Assembly (NCBI GenBank): GCA_044223975.1
Contig: JBGALI010000013.1
Location: 62,001-126,000, forward strand
Source of the DNA: CAZCPB01 sp044223975
Lineage (GTDB): Bacteria; Planctomycetota; Phycisphaerae; Phycisphaerales; UBA1924
DNA length: 64,000 nucleotides
Direction of reading: 5' to 3'
In this document: one piece after another, positions 1-8,443 of the stretch
Numbering within the stretch: the stretch's first letter is position 1
Layout of the letters: every line of letters starts with the position of its first letter
Made by a program: the position numbers and the translations under genes
Notes under the pieces: model-generated
Seen by the model: only the letters and a program-made list of their open reading frames with translations
The model's database searches: none
What the model was told of the DNA's origin: nothing

Positions 1-1
1 C

Positions 2-157
2 AAGATCGAGCGCGGCGCGTGGATCAACAAGGCCAAGGTGGCGCTCAACAAGCTCCGCAAGCTCGCCAAGGACCAGCCGAACCTCAAGCTGCTGCAAGGC
101 CTGAGCGATGACTGGTTCGAGCAGCAGGACGAGCTGCTGCGGAAGCTGGCCAAGTAA
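2..157 (+). CDS. 3' end of an unidentified gene (partial)
   Basis: An open frame enters from the left edge and stops with TAA at 155-157, giving 51 residues that end in LLRKLAK. The piece is rich in Lys, Leu and Gln and looks helical and basic (for example NKLRKLAKDQ). No domain can be named from so short a fragment. A strong intrinsic terminator follows 18 bases after the stop, which supports this being a real gene end. The start and most of the protein lie outside the window. Confidence 0.6.
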   Translation, partial: KIERGAWINKAKVALNKLRKLAKDQPNLKLLQGLSDDWFEQQDELLRKLAK

Positions 158-175
158 GGCGGCCAAGAACAAGCC

Positions 176-202
176 AAGGCCCGGGGCGACCCGGGCCTTT
201 TT
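176..202 (+). terminator. Rho-independent terminator of the partial gene
   Basis: A perfect 10-bp stem (AAGGCCCGGG / CCCGGGCCTT) closes a GCGA tetraloop and runs into a TTTTT tract. It lies just after the stop of the partial gene at the left edge. Confidence 0.85.
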
Positions 203-215
203 CATGCGCGGAGCG

Positions 216-296
216 GGTGATGGAGGTGATGGAGGTGATGGAGGTGATGGAGGTGATGGAGGTGATGGAGGTGATGGAGGTGATGGAGGTGATGGA
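216..296. repeat. Tandem nonamer array, 9 x GGTGATGGA
   Basis: Nine uninterrupted identical copies of GGTGATGGA occupy the space between the terminator at 176-202 and the glycosylase gene. No conserved coding frame or RNA fold is evident. Perfect identity suggests recent slippage expansion. Confidence 0.95.
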
Positions 297-317
297 ACTT
301 TACAGTGGGTAGGATTT

Positions 318-365
318 CACCGTCTCACCGTCTCACCGTCTCACCGTCTCACCGTCTCACCGTCT
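318..365. repeat. Tandem octamer array, 6 x CACCGTCT
   Basis: Six perfect copies of CACCGTCT, followed by a partial copy, end about 20 bases before the ATG of the uracil-DNA glycosylase gene. They therefore probably lie in its promoter or leader. Change in copy number would alter promoter spacing. Other octamer arrays occur at 17002-17081 and 21420-21459. Confidence 0.95.
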
Positions 366-387
366 CACCCTTTGCCCGGAGCCGTCG

Positions 388-1188
388 ATGGATGCCGCGC
401 ACGCTCGACGTCTTGTTGCCCAGCACGCCGAGACTTCGCGCCTGCTGGGGGTGGACTTTGTGCCGTCGTTCCGCGCGGGGGGCGAGGGCGTTGCGGCGGC
501 GCCGGTCGCGGCGGTTGTCGAGGTGAAACCCGCGGTGGTCGAGGCCGGGCCCTCGCGAACCGCGACGACCGCGCGGGACCGCGGCGCGGCGCAGCGGGCG
601 CTGGACGAGCTCCGGGCCCGGTACGAGGCCGATGCGCCGCACAAGAGCTTCGTCACGGCGTTCACCAACATCGTGTTCGGCGAGGGCGACCCGTGTGCGC
701 GGCTGATGTTCATCGGCGAGGCGCCCGGCGAGGAGGAGGACAAGACCGGTCGGCCGTTCGTGGGGCGCGCGGGGCAGCTCCTGGGCAAGATGATCACCGC
801 GATGGGCCTCCGGCGCGAGGACGTGTACATCGCCAACGTGCTCAAGACGCGCCCGCCCAACAACGCGACGCCGACGAGCGAGGAGGCGCGGCTGTGTGCG
901 CCGTACCTGTTCGAGCAGATCGCGATCGTCGCGCCCGAGGCGATCGTTTCGCTCGGCCTCCCGGCGACGCGCACGCTCCTGGACACCACCGAGAGCATGG
1001 GCCGCCTGCGGAGCCGCTGGTCGACCTTCACCGATCCCACGGGGAGGGCCGTGCCGGTGATGCCGACCTACCACCCCGCATACCTGCTGCGGAACTACAC
1101 GCCGGAGGAACGCCGTAAGGTCTGGTCGGACCTCATGATGGTGATGGAACGGCTGGGGTTGAAGGGCTCCGGCGGAAGCGCGGATTAG
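388..1188 (+). CDS. Uracil-DNA glycosylase, family 4-like, lacking most Fe-S cysteines
   Basis: A 266-residue protein of the UDG superfamily, which removes uracil from DNA as the first step of base-excision repair. The family-4 motif GEAPGEEED is at residues 110-118, followed by GRPFVGRAGQLL, and the second motif is TYHPAYLL with His229. Family 4 enzymes normally bind a 4Fe-4S cluster through four Cys. Here the expected CxxC near residue 80 reads YEADAPHK, and the third Cys (usually KCRPP) is Thr154 in KTRPP; only Cys170 matches. Residues 1-65 are a low-complexity Ala/Val-rich leader. The ATG follows closely on an octamer repeat array. Fold assignment is confident; cluster loss is read from the sequence. 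Confidence 0.9.
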   Translation: MDAAHARRLVAQHAETSRLLGVDFVPSFRAGGEGVAAAPVAAVVEVKPAVVEAGPSRTATTARDRGAAQRALDELRARYEADAPHKSFVTAFTNIVFGEGDPCARLMFIGEAPGEEEDKTGRPFVGRAGQLLGKMITAMGLRREDVYIANVLKTRPPNNATPTSEEARLCAPYLFEQIAIVAPEAIVSLGLPATRTLLDTTESMGRLRSRWSTFTDPTGRAVPVMPTYHPAYLLRNYTPEERRKVWSDLMMVMERLGLKGSGGSAD

Positions 1189-1325
1189 GGCGTTTTTACA
1201 GAGCGAAACGCGGTTTGTCGGCGATTTTTTTTCGTCCCCGTGGAACCCGCATCCGCGTCACGCGAAGAGTTAGGTGTTCGAGCGAGCCGAGACCTCCTGC
1301 GGCCCGCAACATTGACCCCCACGAG

Positions 1326-1362
1326 ACCCGGTGCTCGGGTTGTCCTGAGTGCCGGGTTTTTT
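1326..1362 (+). terminator. Intrinsic terminator downstream of the glycosylase gene
   Basis: A long imperfect stem (ACCCGGTGCTCGG with CTGAGTGCCGGGT, including G-T pairs) is followed by TTTTTT. It lies about 140 bases after the glycosylase stop, so it ends either a long 3' untranslated region or a separate small transcript starting in 1200-1320. Confidence 0.7.
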
Positions 1363-1420
1363 CATGCGCTGAACGAACGCGGGGGCCTCTTGGAGGCTTG
1401 GTGACGCGTCGTTGCCCCGG

Positions 1421-1843
1421 TCAGTTCCCTGGCTGGGGCTGGGATTGGGGCTGGGGTTGGGACCGCTTTCGGATCGCGGTCGCCTGCTGGAACGGGATCC
1501 GGTCCCAACGAACTTCGAACGTCAGCTCGACCTCGTCGCCCACGGTGAGCCCCTCGAGGGAGACTCCCGGCGCCGGCGGGAACGGCATCGACATCGAGTT
1601 CATGCCGACGACTTTCCCTTCGCGGGAGACGAAGCCGGGGATGTCCTCGTGGTGCACGGTAAGCATCGATCCCTTGACGGCGGGGTCGGGGAGCTGCTCG
1701 ATGCGACCGTTGACGGTGTAAGTTTTCGCCGGCGCGGCGGGGGCCGCGGGCTTGGCCGGCGCGGGGGCGGACGGGCCGGCGCGTTCGCATGATGCGAGGC
1801 CCAGAGCCGACAGCACGCCGATCAGAGCGCGGCAGAAAAACAT
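1421..1843 (-). CDS. CusF-like copper-binding lipoprotein
   Basis: A 140-residue protein. The start is placed at MFFCRALIGV because this gives a clean lipoprotein signal: a hydrophobic stretch ending LGLASC, with Cys as the lipidated residue. A Pro/Ala-rich linker leads into a small beta-barrel resembling the CusF copper-binding domain: TVNGRIEQLPDP, then HEDIPGFV, then a Met-rich GMNSMSMPFPPAPG, then VGDEVELTFEV. Met side chains in that segment are the likely Cu(I) ligands, by analogy with CusF. The tail is a short QPQPQSQPQP repeat. No efflux-pump genes are adjacent, so its partner is unknown. It may act in periplasmic copper binding. Confidence 0.75.
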   Translation of the reverse strand: MFFCRALIGVLSALGLASCERAGPSAPAPAKPAAPAAPAKTYTVNGRIEQLPDPAVKGSMLTVHHEDIPGFVSREGKVVGMNSMSMPFPPAPGVSLEGLTVGDEVELTFEVRWDRIPFQQATAIRKRSQPQPQSQPQPGN

Positions 1844-1966
1844 CGGCGGCCGAAGCGAGTGCCTGGGCCCCGGATGCTGCGTGCGGTTGACGGTCTGGAC
1901 CCGCATGGCGGTTGGGACTTCGCCGCGGCCCCGCGCTCATGCTTGGGGTTCGCTCGGGCGGCCGGC

Positions 1967-2284
1967 TCAGGCGGCCTTGATGGTCAGGTACTTGCCGACC
2001 GCCGCGAACTCGTTGGAGAGGTCGGGGGTGTACGTCATCGACCAAGTCTCGCCCTTGACGACGTGGACGATCTTGGAGCAGAGCTGACGCTTGACCCAGT
2101 CGCGGTTGCCGCGGTTGTAGACGATGGTCGTCTGACGGCGGACGCGCTGGGCCTTGCGAAGGGCCTTTGCGGCGGAGGGGTCGCGGCGCATGAGGCGGGC
2201 GATGGTGTCGCGCGCATCGGTGTTACGCGGCAGGCTGGTGACGGTGCAGGAGATCTTCTGGCCGGCTTTGAGCGTGTTGGTCAT
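1967..2284 (-). CDS. Small basic hypothetical protein
   Basis: A 105-residue protein starting MTNTLKAGQKISCTVTSLP; a GTG ten codons upstream is possible but the ATG has a GGTGG motif just before it. The middle is strongly basic (ALRKAQRVRRQ, then NRGNRDWVKRQ), and the ends look like beta strands (GQKISCTVTSL and MTYTPDLSNEF). That pattern would suit a nucleic-acid or ribosome contact, but no family is recognised. It stands alone between oppositely arranged neighbours. Coding status rests on composition and a plausible start only. Confidence 0.65.
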   Translation of the reverse strand: MTNTLKAGQKISCTVTSLPRNTDARDTIARLMRRDPSAAKALRKAQRVRRQTTIVYNRGNRDWVKRQLCSKIVHVVKGETWSMTYTPDLSNEFAAVGKYLTIKAA

Positions 2285-2537
2285 GGTGCCACCCAAGGAA
2301 AAATCGATACCCACCGAATCCCGAACTTGCGCGTAGTCGGGCCCAAAGTATTGGCGCCCCGTGGTTCCAAGTCCATGGACCGATATCGAACGGCCCGCGG
2401 CAGCCGCGGACGGGGACCCATGCGGTGACCTGAAAGTTCACGCGTAACGGCTCTTGGGTTCCGCTACACTCTGCGTTCTTCGCTCCGGGGCGTCTGATTT
2501 TCTTGTTGCAAGTGCCTTCACGGGCTGGTTTTCCGTC

Positions 2538-3521
2538 ATGCGACAACTCTTCGAGTACCACCCCACCATCGCGTACCGCTTCATCCCGGGCCTTCAGGTC
2601 CGCGTGCCGCACGAGTCGGGGGGGTACCTGATCCGGACCAACAGCACGGGGTTCCGCTGCGAGCGCGAGTTCGTCGCAGAAAAGCCGCCCGGCGTCCGGC
2701 GCGCCATGGTGTTCGGCGATTCGTTCACGGCAGGGGACGGGGTCTCGAACCCCAAGCGGTACACGGATGTGCTGGAGCGCCTGGTCCCCAACCTTGAAGT
2801 GTTCAACTTCGGCCTGTCGGGGACGGGCACGGACCAGCAGTACCTGATTTGGCGCGAGTGGGCCAAGCCGCTGGCGGCGGACGTGGTGATCGTGATGGTC
2901 GCGGTCGAAAACATCCGGCGGGTCAATTCGCGGTCGCGCCCGTTCGTGGATGACAAGGGCGAGGAGAAGGTGTACGCCAAGCCTTACTTTGAGCTCGAGA
3001 ACGGGGCGCTGCGGTTGGGCGGGGTGCCCGTGCCGCGTGATCCGCTGACACCCGACGATGTGGAGCACGGGCAGGCCGGTGTGGCCCAGACGGGGCGGTT
3101 CCCGGCGCTGCGCGTGCTGGTGAACAAGATGGGCCTGCGGGACCTGGCGCAGAAGGTGACGGGATACCAGCCGCTGCCGGAGTACGAGGACCCCGAAGGG
3201 AAGGACTGGCAGTTGATGAAGGCCGTTCTACTGGAGTGGATCCGGCAGATCCCGCAGCCCGTGCTGCTGGTGCCGTTCCCGGTGCTGCAATACATCGAGG
3301 AGACCGCCAGCAGCACCGCGTGCGTCGCGCGCTTCCGCGAGGCGGCGGCCGAGGCGGGGTGCCACCTGCACGACATGCTGCCGGACCTTCACAAATACCC
3401 GATGGAGGAACGACGCGCGTTCCGGTTCCCGGTCGATATTCACCCGTCGCCGCGCGGGCACGAGGCGGTCGCGCGATCGCTGGCCCCCGCGGTGGAGAAG
3501 CTCCTGGCCCGGGGCGCATGA
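2538..3521 (+). CDS. SGNH/GDSL-family hydrolase
   Basis: A 327-residue protein; the start MRQLFEYHPTIAYRF is preferred over an upstream in-frame start because similarity-like features begin here. SGNH hydrolase blocks are visible: FGDSFTAGD supplies the nucleophilic Ser, NFGLSGTGTDQ supplies oxyanion-hole Gly/Asn-type residues, and DIHPSPRGHEAVA supplies the Asp and His. Such enzymes act on acyl or other esters, often O-acetyl groups of glycans. No signal peptide is visible. It is the first gene of a run with a carbamoyltransferase 112 bases downstream, a small protein and a polysaccharide deacetylase, which suggests glycan modification. The substrate cannot be told. Confidence 0.85.
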   Translation: MRQLFEYHPTIAYRFIPGLQVRVPHESGGYLIRTNSTGFRCEREFVAEKPPGVRRAMVFGDSFTAGDGVSNPKRYTDVLERLVPNLEVFNFGLSGTGTDQQYLIWREWAKPLAADVVIVMVAVENIRRVNSRSRPFVDDKGEEKVYAKPYFELENGALRLGGVPVPRDPLTPDDVEHGQAGVAQTGRFPALRVLVNKMGLRDLAQKVTGYQPLPEYEDPEGKDWQLMKAVLLEWIRQIPQPVLLVPFPVLQYIEETASSTACVARFREAAAEAGCHLHDMLPDLHKYPMEERRAFRFPVDIHPSPRGHEAVARSLAPAVEKLLARGA

Positions 3522-3633
3522 CCCACGGGCTCGTGGCGTTGGCGCGTCCTGTTTGCCGAGCGACCGATACGATGGCCTCCCGCTTCTCTGACTCTTTCCC
3601 CGAATCTCCCGACTCTCGCGCCGGACTTCACTC

Positions 3634-5484
3634 ATGAGCAGAATCGTCCTGGGAATCTCGGCCTTCTACCACGACTCCGCGGCGGCCATCGTCAAGGACG
3701 GCGAGATCATCGCCGCGGCGCAGGAGGAACGCTTCAGCCGCAAGCGCCACGACCCGAGGTTTCCCAAGCACGCGATCAACTACTGCCTGGGCGAGGCGTT
3801 CGTCGAGGCGTCGGACATCGACGCGGTGGTGTTCTACGACAACCCGCTCCTGACGTGGGACCGGATCGTGCAGAACTCGATGATGGCCGGGCCCAAGGGC
3901 GCCGAGCAGTTCGAGAAGGCGTGCCAGTCGGTTCTGGGCGTGAAGTTGTGGGTGAACGACTACGTGAAGGCGGCGATGGGCGGGCTGGGCAAGGAGGGGC
4001 GGGTGCTCTTCACCGAGCACCACATGTCGCACGCGGCGTCGGCGTTCTACCCGTCGCCGTTCCACAAGGCGGCGATCCTCACCCTCGACGGCGTGGGCGA
4101 GTGGGCGACGACGACAATGGGGCGCGGCGAGGGGGGCAAGCTCGAACTCACCAAAGAGATCGACTACCCGCACTCGCTGGGGCTCCTGTACTCGGCGTTC
4201 ACGTACTTCACGGGGTTCAAGGTGAACTCGGGCGAGTACAAGCTCATGGGCCTGGCCCCGTACGGCGAGCCGGTGTACGCGTCGATCATCCGCGACAAGC
4301 TCATCGACGTGAAGCCCGACGGGTCGTACCGGCTCAACACCGAGTACTTCGGGTACATCGACGGGCTGGTGATGACCAACGACAAGTTCGCGTCGCTGTT
4401 CGGCGGGCCGGCCCGCAAGGCCGAGTCGGCGATCTCGCGGCGTGAGATGAACCTGGCGGCGTCGGTGCAGGCGGTGCTCGAGGAGGTGGTCCTCAAGCTC
4501 TGCCGCACGGCCCGCGACGAGACGGGGTGCGAGAACCTGTGCCTGGCCGGGGGCGTGGCGCTCAACTGCGTGGCCAACGGGAAGATCGTCCGCGAGAAGA
4601 TCTTCAAGGACCTGTGGATCCAGCCCGCGGCGGGCGACGCGGGCGGGGCGCTGGGCGCGGCCCTGATGGTGGCGCACAACTACTACGGCCAGGCGCGCAA
4701 GATGAACCCGACGGGGCGGGACACGCAGAAGGGCAGCTACCTGGGCCCGCGCTTCCGCCCCGAGGAGGTCGTGGCGTTCCTCAACCGCAAGAGCATCCCG
4801 TTCCACCGCGTGAGCGATGTGCAGGCGCGGGCGGACCGCCTCGCGGCATACCTCGACGAGGGGAAGGTGCTCGGGTTCATGTCGGGGCGGATGGAGTTCG
4901 GGCCGCGGGCGCTGGGCTCGCGGTCGATCATCGGCGATGCGCGCCGGCCGGACACGCAGGCGACGATGAACCTGCGGATCAAGTACCGCGAGAGCTTCCG
5001 GCCCTTTGCGCCGGCGGTGCTGCCCGAGCAGGTGTCGACGTACTTTGAGATGGAGGGGGAGAGCCCGTACATGCTGCTGGTGGCGCCGGTGCGGAAGGAG
5101 CGGTGCCTGCCGATGGACAACGAGGCGTTCCGCAAGGGCGACTCGGACGACATGCTGCGGGTGATCAACCAGCCGCGGAGCGACCTGCCGGCGATCACGC
5201 ACGTGGACTATTCGGCGCGGATCCAGACGGTGCACGCGGACGATCACCCGGACTTCAACCGCCTGCTGAAGGCGTTCAAGCAGCGCACGGGCCACGGGGT
5301 GCTGGTGAACACGTCGTTCAACGTGCGCGGCGAGCCGATCGTGTGCACGCCGCAGGACGCGTACCTGTGCTTCATGCGGACGGAGATCGACGTCCTGGTG
5401 ATGGAAGACTGCATCCTGCTCAAGCCCGAGCAGCCCAAGCTGGAAGAGAAGGAAGACTGGAGGAACACGTATGAGCTCGACTGA
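3634..5484 (+). CDS. NodU/TobZ-family O-carbamoyltransferase
   Basis: A 616-residue protein of the usual family length. The N-terminal kinase/Kae1-like domain begins GISAFYHDSAAAI and carries the metal-binding HHMSHAASAFYPS near residue 130, then DGVGEWAT, NSGEYKLMGLAPYG and CLAGGVALNCVANGK. The C-terminal YrdC-like domain has GPRALGSRSIIGDAR and VNTSFNVRGEPIVC. Family members transfer carbamoyl from carbamoyl phosphate, via carbamoyl-AMP, to a hydroxyl of a sugar or natural product. The last 14 bases overlap the next gene, implying coupled translation. With an SGNH hydrolase before it and a deacetylase after it, a surface or secreted glycan is a likely acceptor. Confidence 0.93.
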   Translation: MSRIVLGISAFYHDSAAAIVKDGEIIAAAQEERFSRKRHDPRFPKHAINYCLGEAFVEASDIDAVVFYDNPLLTWDRIVQNSMMAGPKGAEQFEKACQSVLGVKLWVNDYVKAAMGGLGKEGRVLFTEHHMSHAASAFYPSPFHKAAILTLDGVGEWATTTMGRGEGGKLELTKEIDYPHSLGLLYSAFTYFTGFKVNSGEYKLMGLAPYGEPVYASIIRDKLIDVKPDGSYRLNTEYFGYIDGLVMTNDKFASLFGGPARKAESAISRREMNLAASVQAVLEEVVLKLCRTARDETGCENLCLAGGVALNCVANGKIVREKIFKDLWIQPAAGDAGGALGAALMVAHNYYGQARKMNPTGRDTQKGSYLGPRFRPEEVVAFLNRKSIPFHRVSDVQARADRLAAYLDEGKVLGFMSGRMEFGPRALGSRSIIGDARRPDTQATMNLRIKYRESFRPFAPAVLPEQVSTYFEMEGESPYMLLVAPVRKERCLPMDNEAFRKGDSDDMLRVINQPRSDLPAITHVDYSARIQTVHADDHPDFNRLLKAFKQRTGHGVLVNTSFNVRGEPIVCTPQDAYLCFMRTEIDVLVMEDCILLKPEQPKLEEKEDWRNTYELD

Positions 5485-5860
5485 ACAGGGCGCCAATGGC
5501 CGGGGTGGCGGGGACCCGGGCAAGGCGGCGGCCGTCCGGGCGTTCTTCGACAAGGAGCTCATGCCCCTGGCTCAGCGGCTCAAGAGCGCAGGCCGGCCGA
5601 TGTTCCCGGCGGGCGCCGAGCCGGCCCTGCCGACGTACTTCAAGACGCGGGCGCGCACGGTCATGACGCGCGACGATTTCCTGGTGCCCGGCGTCGAGTC
5701 GCCCGCGGCGTTCGCGGGAGCGATGCGGGCCCACTGGGAGAGGTCGCCGTTCCCCGAGATGGCGGCGCTGGCCCCGAGCATGGGGAAGCTGGCCGAGCTG
5801 CTGCGGGGCGAGCCCGAAAAGGACGAGGAAGTTTCGCCTTTCATCTACGTGATGTTTTGA
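5471..5860 (+). CDS. Small protein coupled to the carbamoyltransferase
   Basis: A 129-residue soluble protein whose ATG lies inside the last codons of the carbamoyltransferase gene (14-base overlap). No family is recognised. After a Gly-rich start it has an amphipathic helix (AVRAFFDKELMPLAQRL), a short basic loop around YFKTRARTVMTRDDF, and an acidic end EPEKDEEVSPFIYVMF. Short companion genes are common next to NodU-type carbamoyltransferases, but this is longer than the ones I know. A role as a partner or carrier for that enzyme is inference from position only. Confidence 0.75.
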   Translation: MSSTEQGANGRGGGDPGKAAAVRAFFDKELMPLAQRLKSAGRPMFPAGAEPALPTYFKTRARTVMTRDDFLVPGVESPAAFAGAMRAHWERSPFPEMAALAPSMGKLAELLRGEPEKDEEVSPFIYVMF

Positions 5861-5922
5861 GATAATGCTCCGAGCCGGTGTGCCGCGCCGGCCCGTTTCC
5901 GCCTGGAGCGTTGCCGAGAGCC

Positions 5923-6981
5923 ATGGCCCGCCCGAACGTCAGAGACCTGGTGTCGAACCTTGCGTGCGGCGTGGGCCTGCCGATCGCGGCACGGGCGCTT
6001 CAGCTCCTGTCGCTCGGTCCGCACATCCGGGCGGTGAACGCGCACGCGACGCCGTTTCGCCTGCGCGACAACATGCGCCGCCAGCTCGAGCTGCTCCGCG
6101 AGTGGTTCGAGCCCGCGAGCCTGTCGGACGTGGGCGACCTGCTGGACACGGGCACCTGGCGCCGCGGCAGGAGCGGCAAGCCGGGGCTGCTGTTCTGCTT
6201 CGACGACGGCGGGCGCACCAACTTCGACGTGGCCGCGCCGCTGCTGGAGGAGTTCGGGTTCTCCGGGCTGTTCTTCCTCCCGGTGGGGTTCCTGGACTGC
6301 CCGGTGGAAGATCAGGCGGCGTACGTGCGGGCCCACGACATCAGCGCGGAAAAATACCCCGACGGTCGGATGGCGATGAGCTGGGACGAGGCGCGGGCGC
6401 TCCTGGCCAAGCACGACATCGGCGCGCACACGCGGACGCACTGCCGCATGTGGCCCACGGTCACGGCCGAGCAGATGCGCGACGAGATCGTGACGGCCAC
6501 GGCCGACCTTGAGGAGAGGATCGGACGGACGGTCGAAGCCTACTGCTGGGTCGGGGGCGAAGTGAAGGCCCATGCGCGGCTGGCGGCGGAGCTGGTGCGC
6601 GAGGCGAGGTTCCGGTACGCGTTCAGCACGGGCTCGGCGCCGATCCACCGCGCGTGCAACCCGCTGGCGCTTCAGCGGACGCAGCTGGAGGCGGATTTCT
6701 CGCTCTCGCGGGTGAAGATGAGCGGCTCGGGGCTGATCGATATCTACTTCCAGAAGCGTCGCAAGGCCATCATCGCGGCGATGGACCCGACGCCCCCCCG
6801 GTCCGGGGCTACGAAGCGCGGGGGCAAGGCCTCGCGGGCCGCCCGGCCCACGCGGGGCACGCGGACTTCGGGCGCGGCGGCCGAGAAGAGCCCCGGCTCC
6901 GAGCGTGCTCGCATGACGCGCAACGCCGAAACGGCGCAGGACGAACAGGGTGGGGGCAAGTCGCGCCGGGGCGTTCCCTGA
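5923..6981 (+). CDS. Polysaccharide deacetylase-like protein (NodB/CE4 fold)
   Basis: A 352-residue protein, started at MARPNVRDLV behind a GAGAGCC ribosome-site-like stretch. The CE4 core shows LLFCFDDGGRTNF (metal-binding DD), a middle GRMAMSWDEARAL, and IGAHTRTHCRM, which supplies the second and third metal His. This is the usual pattern for metal-dependent removal of N- or O-acetyl groups from glycans. The last roughly 80 residues are a low-complexity tail rich in Arg, Lys, Gly and Ser, outside the fold. No signal peptide is obvious, so it may act on a cytoplasmic lipid-linked intermediate. It closes the SGNH/carbamoyltransferase run. Confidence 0.85.
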   Translation: MARPNVRDLVSNLACGVGLPIAARALQLLSLGPHIRAVNAHATPFRLRDNMRRQLELLREWFEPASLSDVGDLLDTGTWRRGRSGKPGLLFCFDDGGRTNFDVAAPLLEEFGFSGLFFLPVGFLDCPVEDQAAYVRAHDISAEKYPDGRMAMSWDEARALLAKHDIGAHTRTHCRMWPTVTAEQMRDEIVTATADLEERIGRTVEAYCWVGGEVKAHARLAAELVREARFRYAFSTGSAPIHRACNPLALQRTQLEADFSLSRVKMSGSGLIDIYFQKRRKAIIAAMDPTPPRSGATKRGGKASRAARPTRGTRTSGAAAEKSPGSERARMTRNAETAQDEQGGGKSRRGVP

Positions 6982-7099
6982 GCGGATGATCTCGCGCGAT
7001 CGACGCGGGGGAAGAGATTGGGGCAGCGGTTGGGCAGATGTCGGCGCCGTCGCGACATGCCCCCCTTCGCGGCCACCGGCAACCCTACGATCGCGAACC

Positions 7100-8443
7100 A
7101 TGGCCGAAACCCCCGCTCCACCGCCGCCCCCACCTTTCCACCCCGAGTTTGCCCACCACGCCAAGCCGCGCCTTCGGCCGGTGCGCGGGTTCCCGGCCAA
7201 GGCCGGGGAGCACATGATCCTGGGGCTCGCCGACGCCCGGCAGATCTCCGACAAGGTGGTGTTCACGCACCCGGCGGCGCAGGTGATCCTGCCGCTGATG
7301 AACGGGGAGCGGACGATCGATCAGATCGTGACGGAGGTGGGGCGCGGCCTGCAGCGGCCGATGCTCGAGACTCTGGTGGCGCAGCTCGACGACGCGGGCC
7401 TGCTGTACGGGCCGAACTTCGACGCGCTGCTGGTGAAGATGCGGAGCGACTTTGATCGCTCTCCGAACCTGCCGCCCGCGTCGACCGCGACGATCGCCGA
7501 GGCGCTGGCCGGCGCGGCGCTGGGCGAGGCTTCGACGGAGGAGGAACGCACGGCGGCGGGGCCCGACAAGCTGCGGGCGGCGTTCGACCAGTGGATCGAC
7601 CAGGCCCTGAAGGATGCGCCCGATCCGAGCTTCAACGAGCTGCCGCGGGCGATCGTGGTGCCGCACATCGACTACCCGCGCGGGTGGCTGAACTACGCCT
7701 CGGCGTGGGGGCGGATGCGGCTGGTGGACCGCCCGGACCGGGTGATCATCCTGGGGACGAACCACTTCGGCGAGGGGACGGGCGTGGTGGGCTGCGACAA
7801 GGGCTACCAGACGCCGCTGGGCACGTGCGCGATCGACACGGCGGCGCTTGAGATCCTGCGGTCGAAGCTGGGCGAGGCGTTCCTGGCGAACCGCTACGAC
7901 CACGAGCGCGAGCACTCGATCGAGCTGCAGGTGCCGTGGATCCAGCACGTGCTGGGCGAGGACGAGAAGGGCGAGCACGTGAAGGTGCTGGGCGTGCTGG
8001 TGCACGACCCGGCCGTGAACAACGGCGAGAGCTACGACGGCGCGGGCGTGGCGCTCGAGCCGTTCGTGGCGGCGCTGCGCGAGGTGATCGAGACGTTGCC
8101 GGGCAAGACGCTGGTGGTCGCGTCGGCGGACCTTTCGCACGTGGGGCCGAGCTTCGGCGACCAGCAGACGCTGGCGGGCGACGACGAGGCGCCGACGCAG
8201 TTCCGCAACAAGATCTTCCAGCACGACCGCGAGATGATCGAACTGGTGCGCCAGAACAAGCCCAGCGAGCTGATCGGCTCGATGGCGTGGCAGCAGAACC
8301 CGACGCGCTGGTGCTCGACGGGCAACCTGGTCGCAACGCTGATGGCGGTGAAGCCCAAGGACGTGCGCGTGCTGAACTACGCCGCGGCGCTGGACCAGCA
8401 GGGGCTGGGGATGGTGAGCAGCGTGTCGATGGTCATGAACTGA
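7100..8443 (+). CDS. Memo-family protein with an extra N-terminal domain (AmmeMemoRadiSam system B-like)
   Basis: A 447-residue protein. After a Pro-rich start, residues 35-110 form a small helical module (QISDKVVFTHPAAQVILPLM, then ERTIDQIVTEV) resembling the PqqD-like or winged-helix segments seen in radical-SAM helper proteins. Residues from about 185 are a Memo domain: VPHIDYPRGW, LGTNHFGEGTG, HSIELQVPWIQH, SADLSHVGPS and RWCSTGNL, which hold the His and Cys expected to bind metal. Memo proteins are related to extradiol dioxygenases and often occur with AMMECR1 and a radical SAM enzyme; neither is in view. A 15-base sequence including the stop is repeated just downstream (8463-8477). Confidence 0.88.
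   Translation: MAETPAPPPPPPFHPEFAHHAKPRLRPVRGFPAKAGEHMILGLADARQISDKVVFTHPAAQVILPLMNGERTIDQIVTEVGRGLQRPMLETLVAQLDDAGLLYGPNFDALLVKMRSDFDRSPNLPPASTATIAEALAGAALGEASTEEERTAAGPDKLRAAFDQWIDQALKDAPDPSFNELPRAIVVPHIDYPRGWLNYASAWGRMRLVDRPDRVIILGTNHFGEGTGVVGCDKGYQTPLGTCAIDTAALEILRSKLGEAFLANRYDHEREHSIELQVPWIQHVLGEDEKGEHVKVLGVLVHDPAVNNGESYDGAGVALEPFVAALREVIETLPGKTLVVASADLSHVGPSFGDQQTLAGDDEAPTQFRNKIFQHDREMIELVRQNKPSELIGSMAWQQNPTRWCSTGNLVATLMAVKPKDVRVLNYAAALDQQGLGMVSSVSMVMN

Noticed and set aside
216..365. CRISPR or coding Gly/Asp repeat
   Set aside because: The units are directly adjacent 9- and 8-mers without spacers. A frame through them can be read as a Gly/Asp run but has no supported start and belongs to no gene.
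3628..5562. A 644-residue minus-strand frame opposite the carbamoyltransferase
   Set aside because: Composition is shadow-like and no domain is visible, while the opposite strand has complete family motifs.
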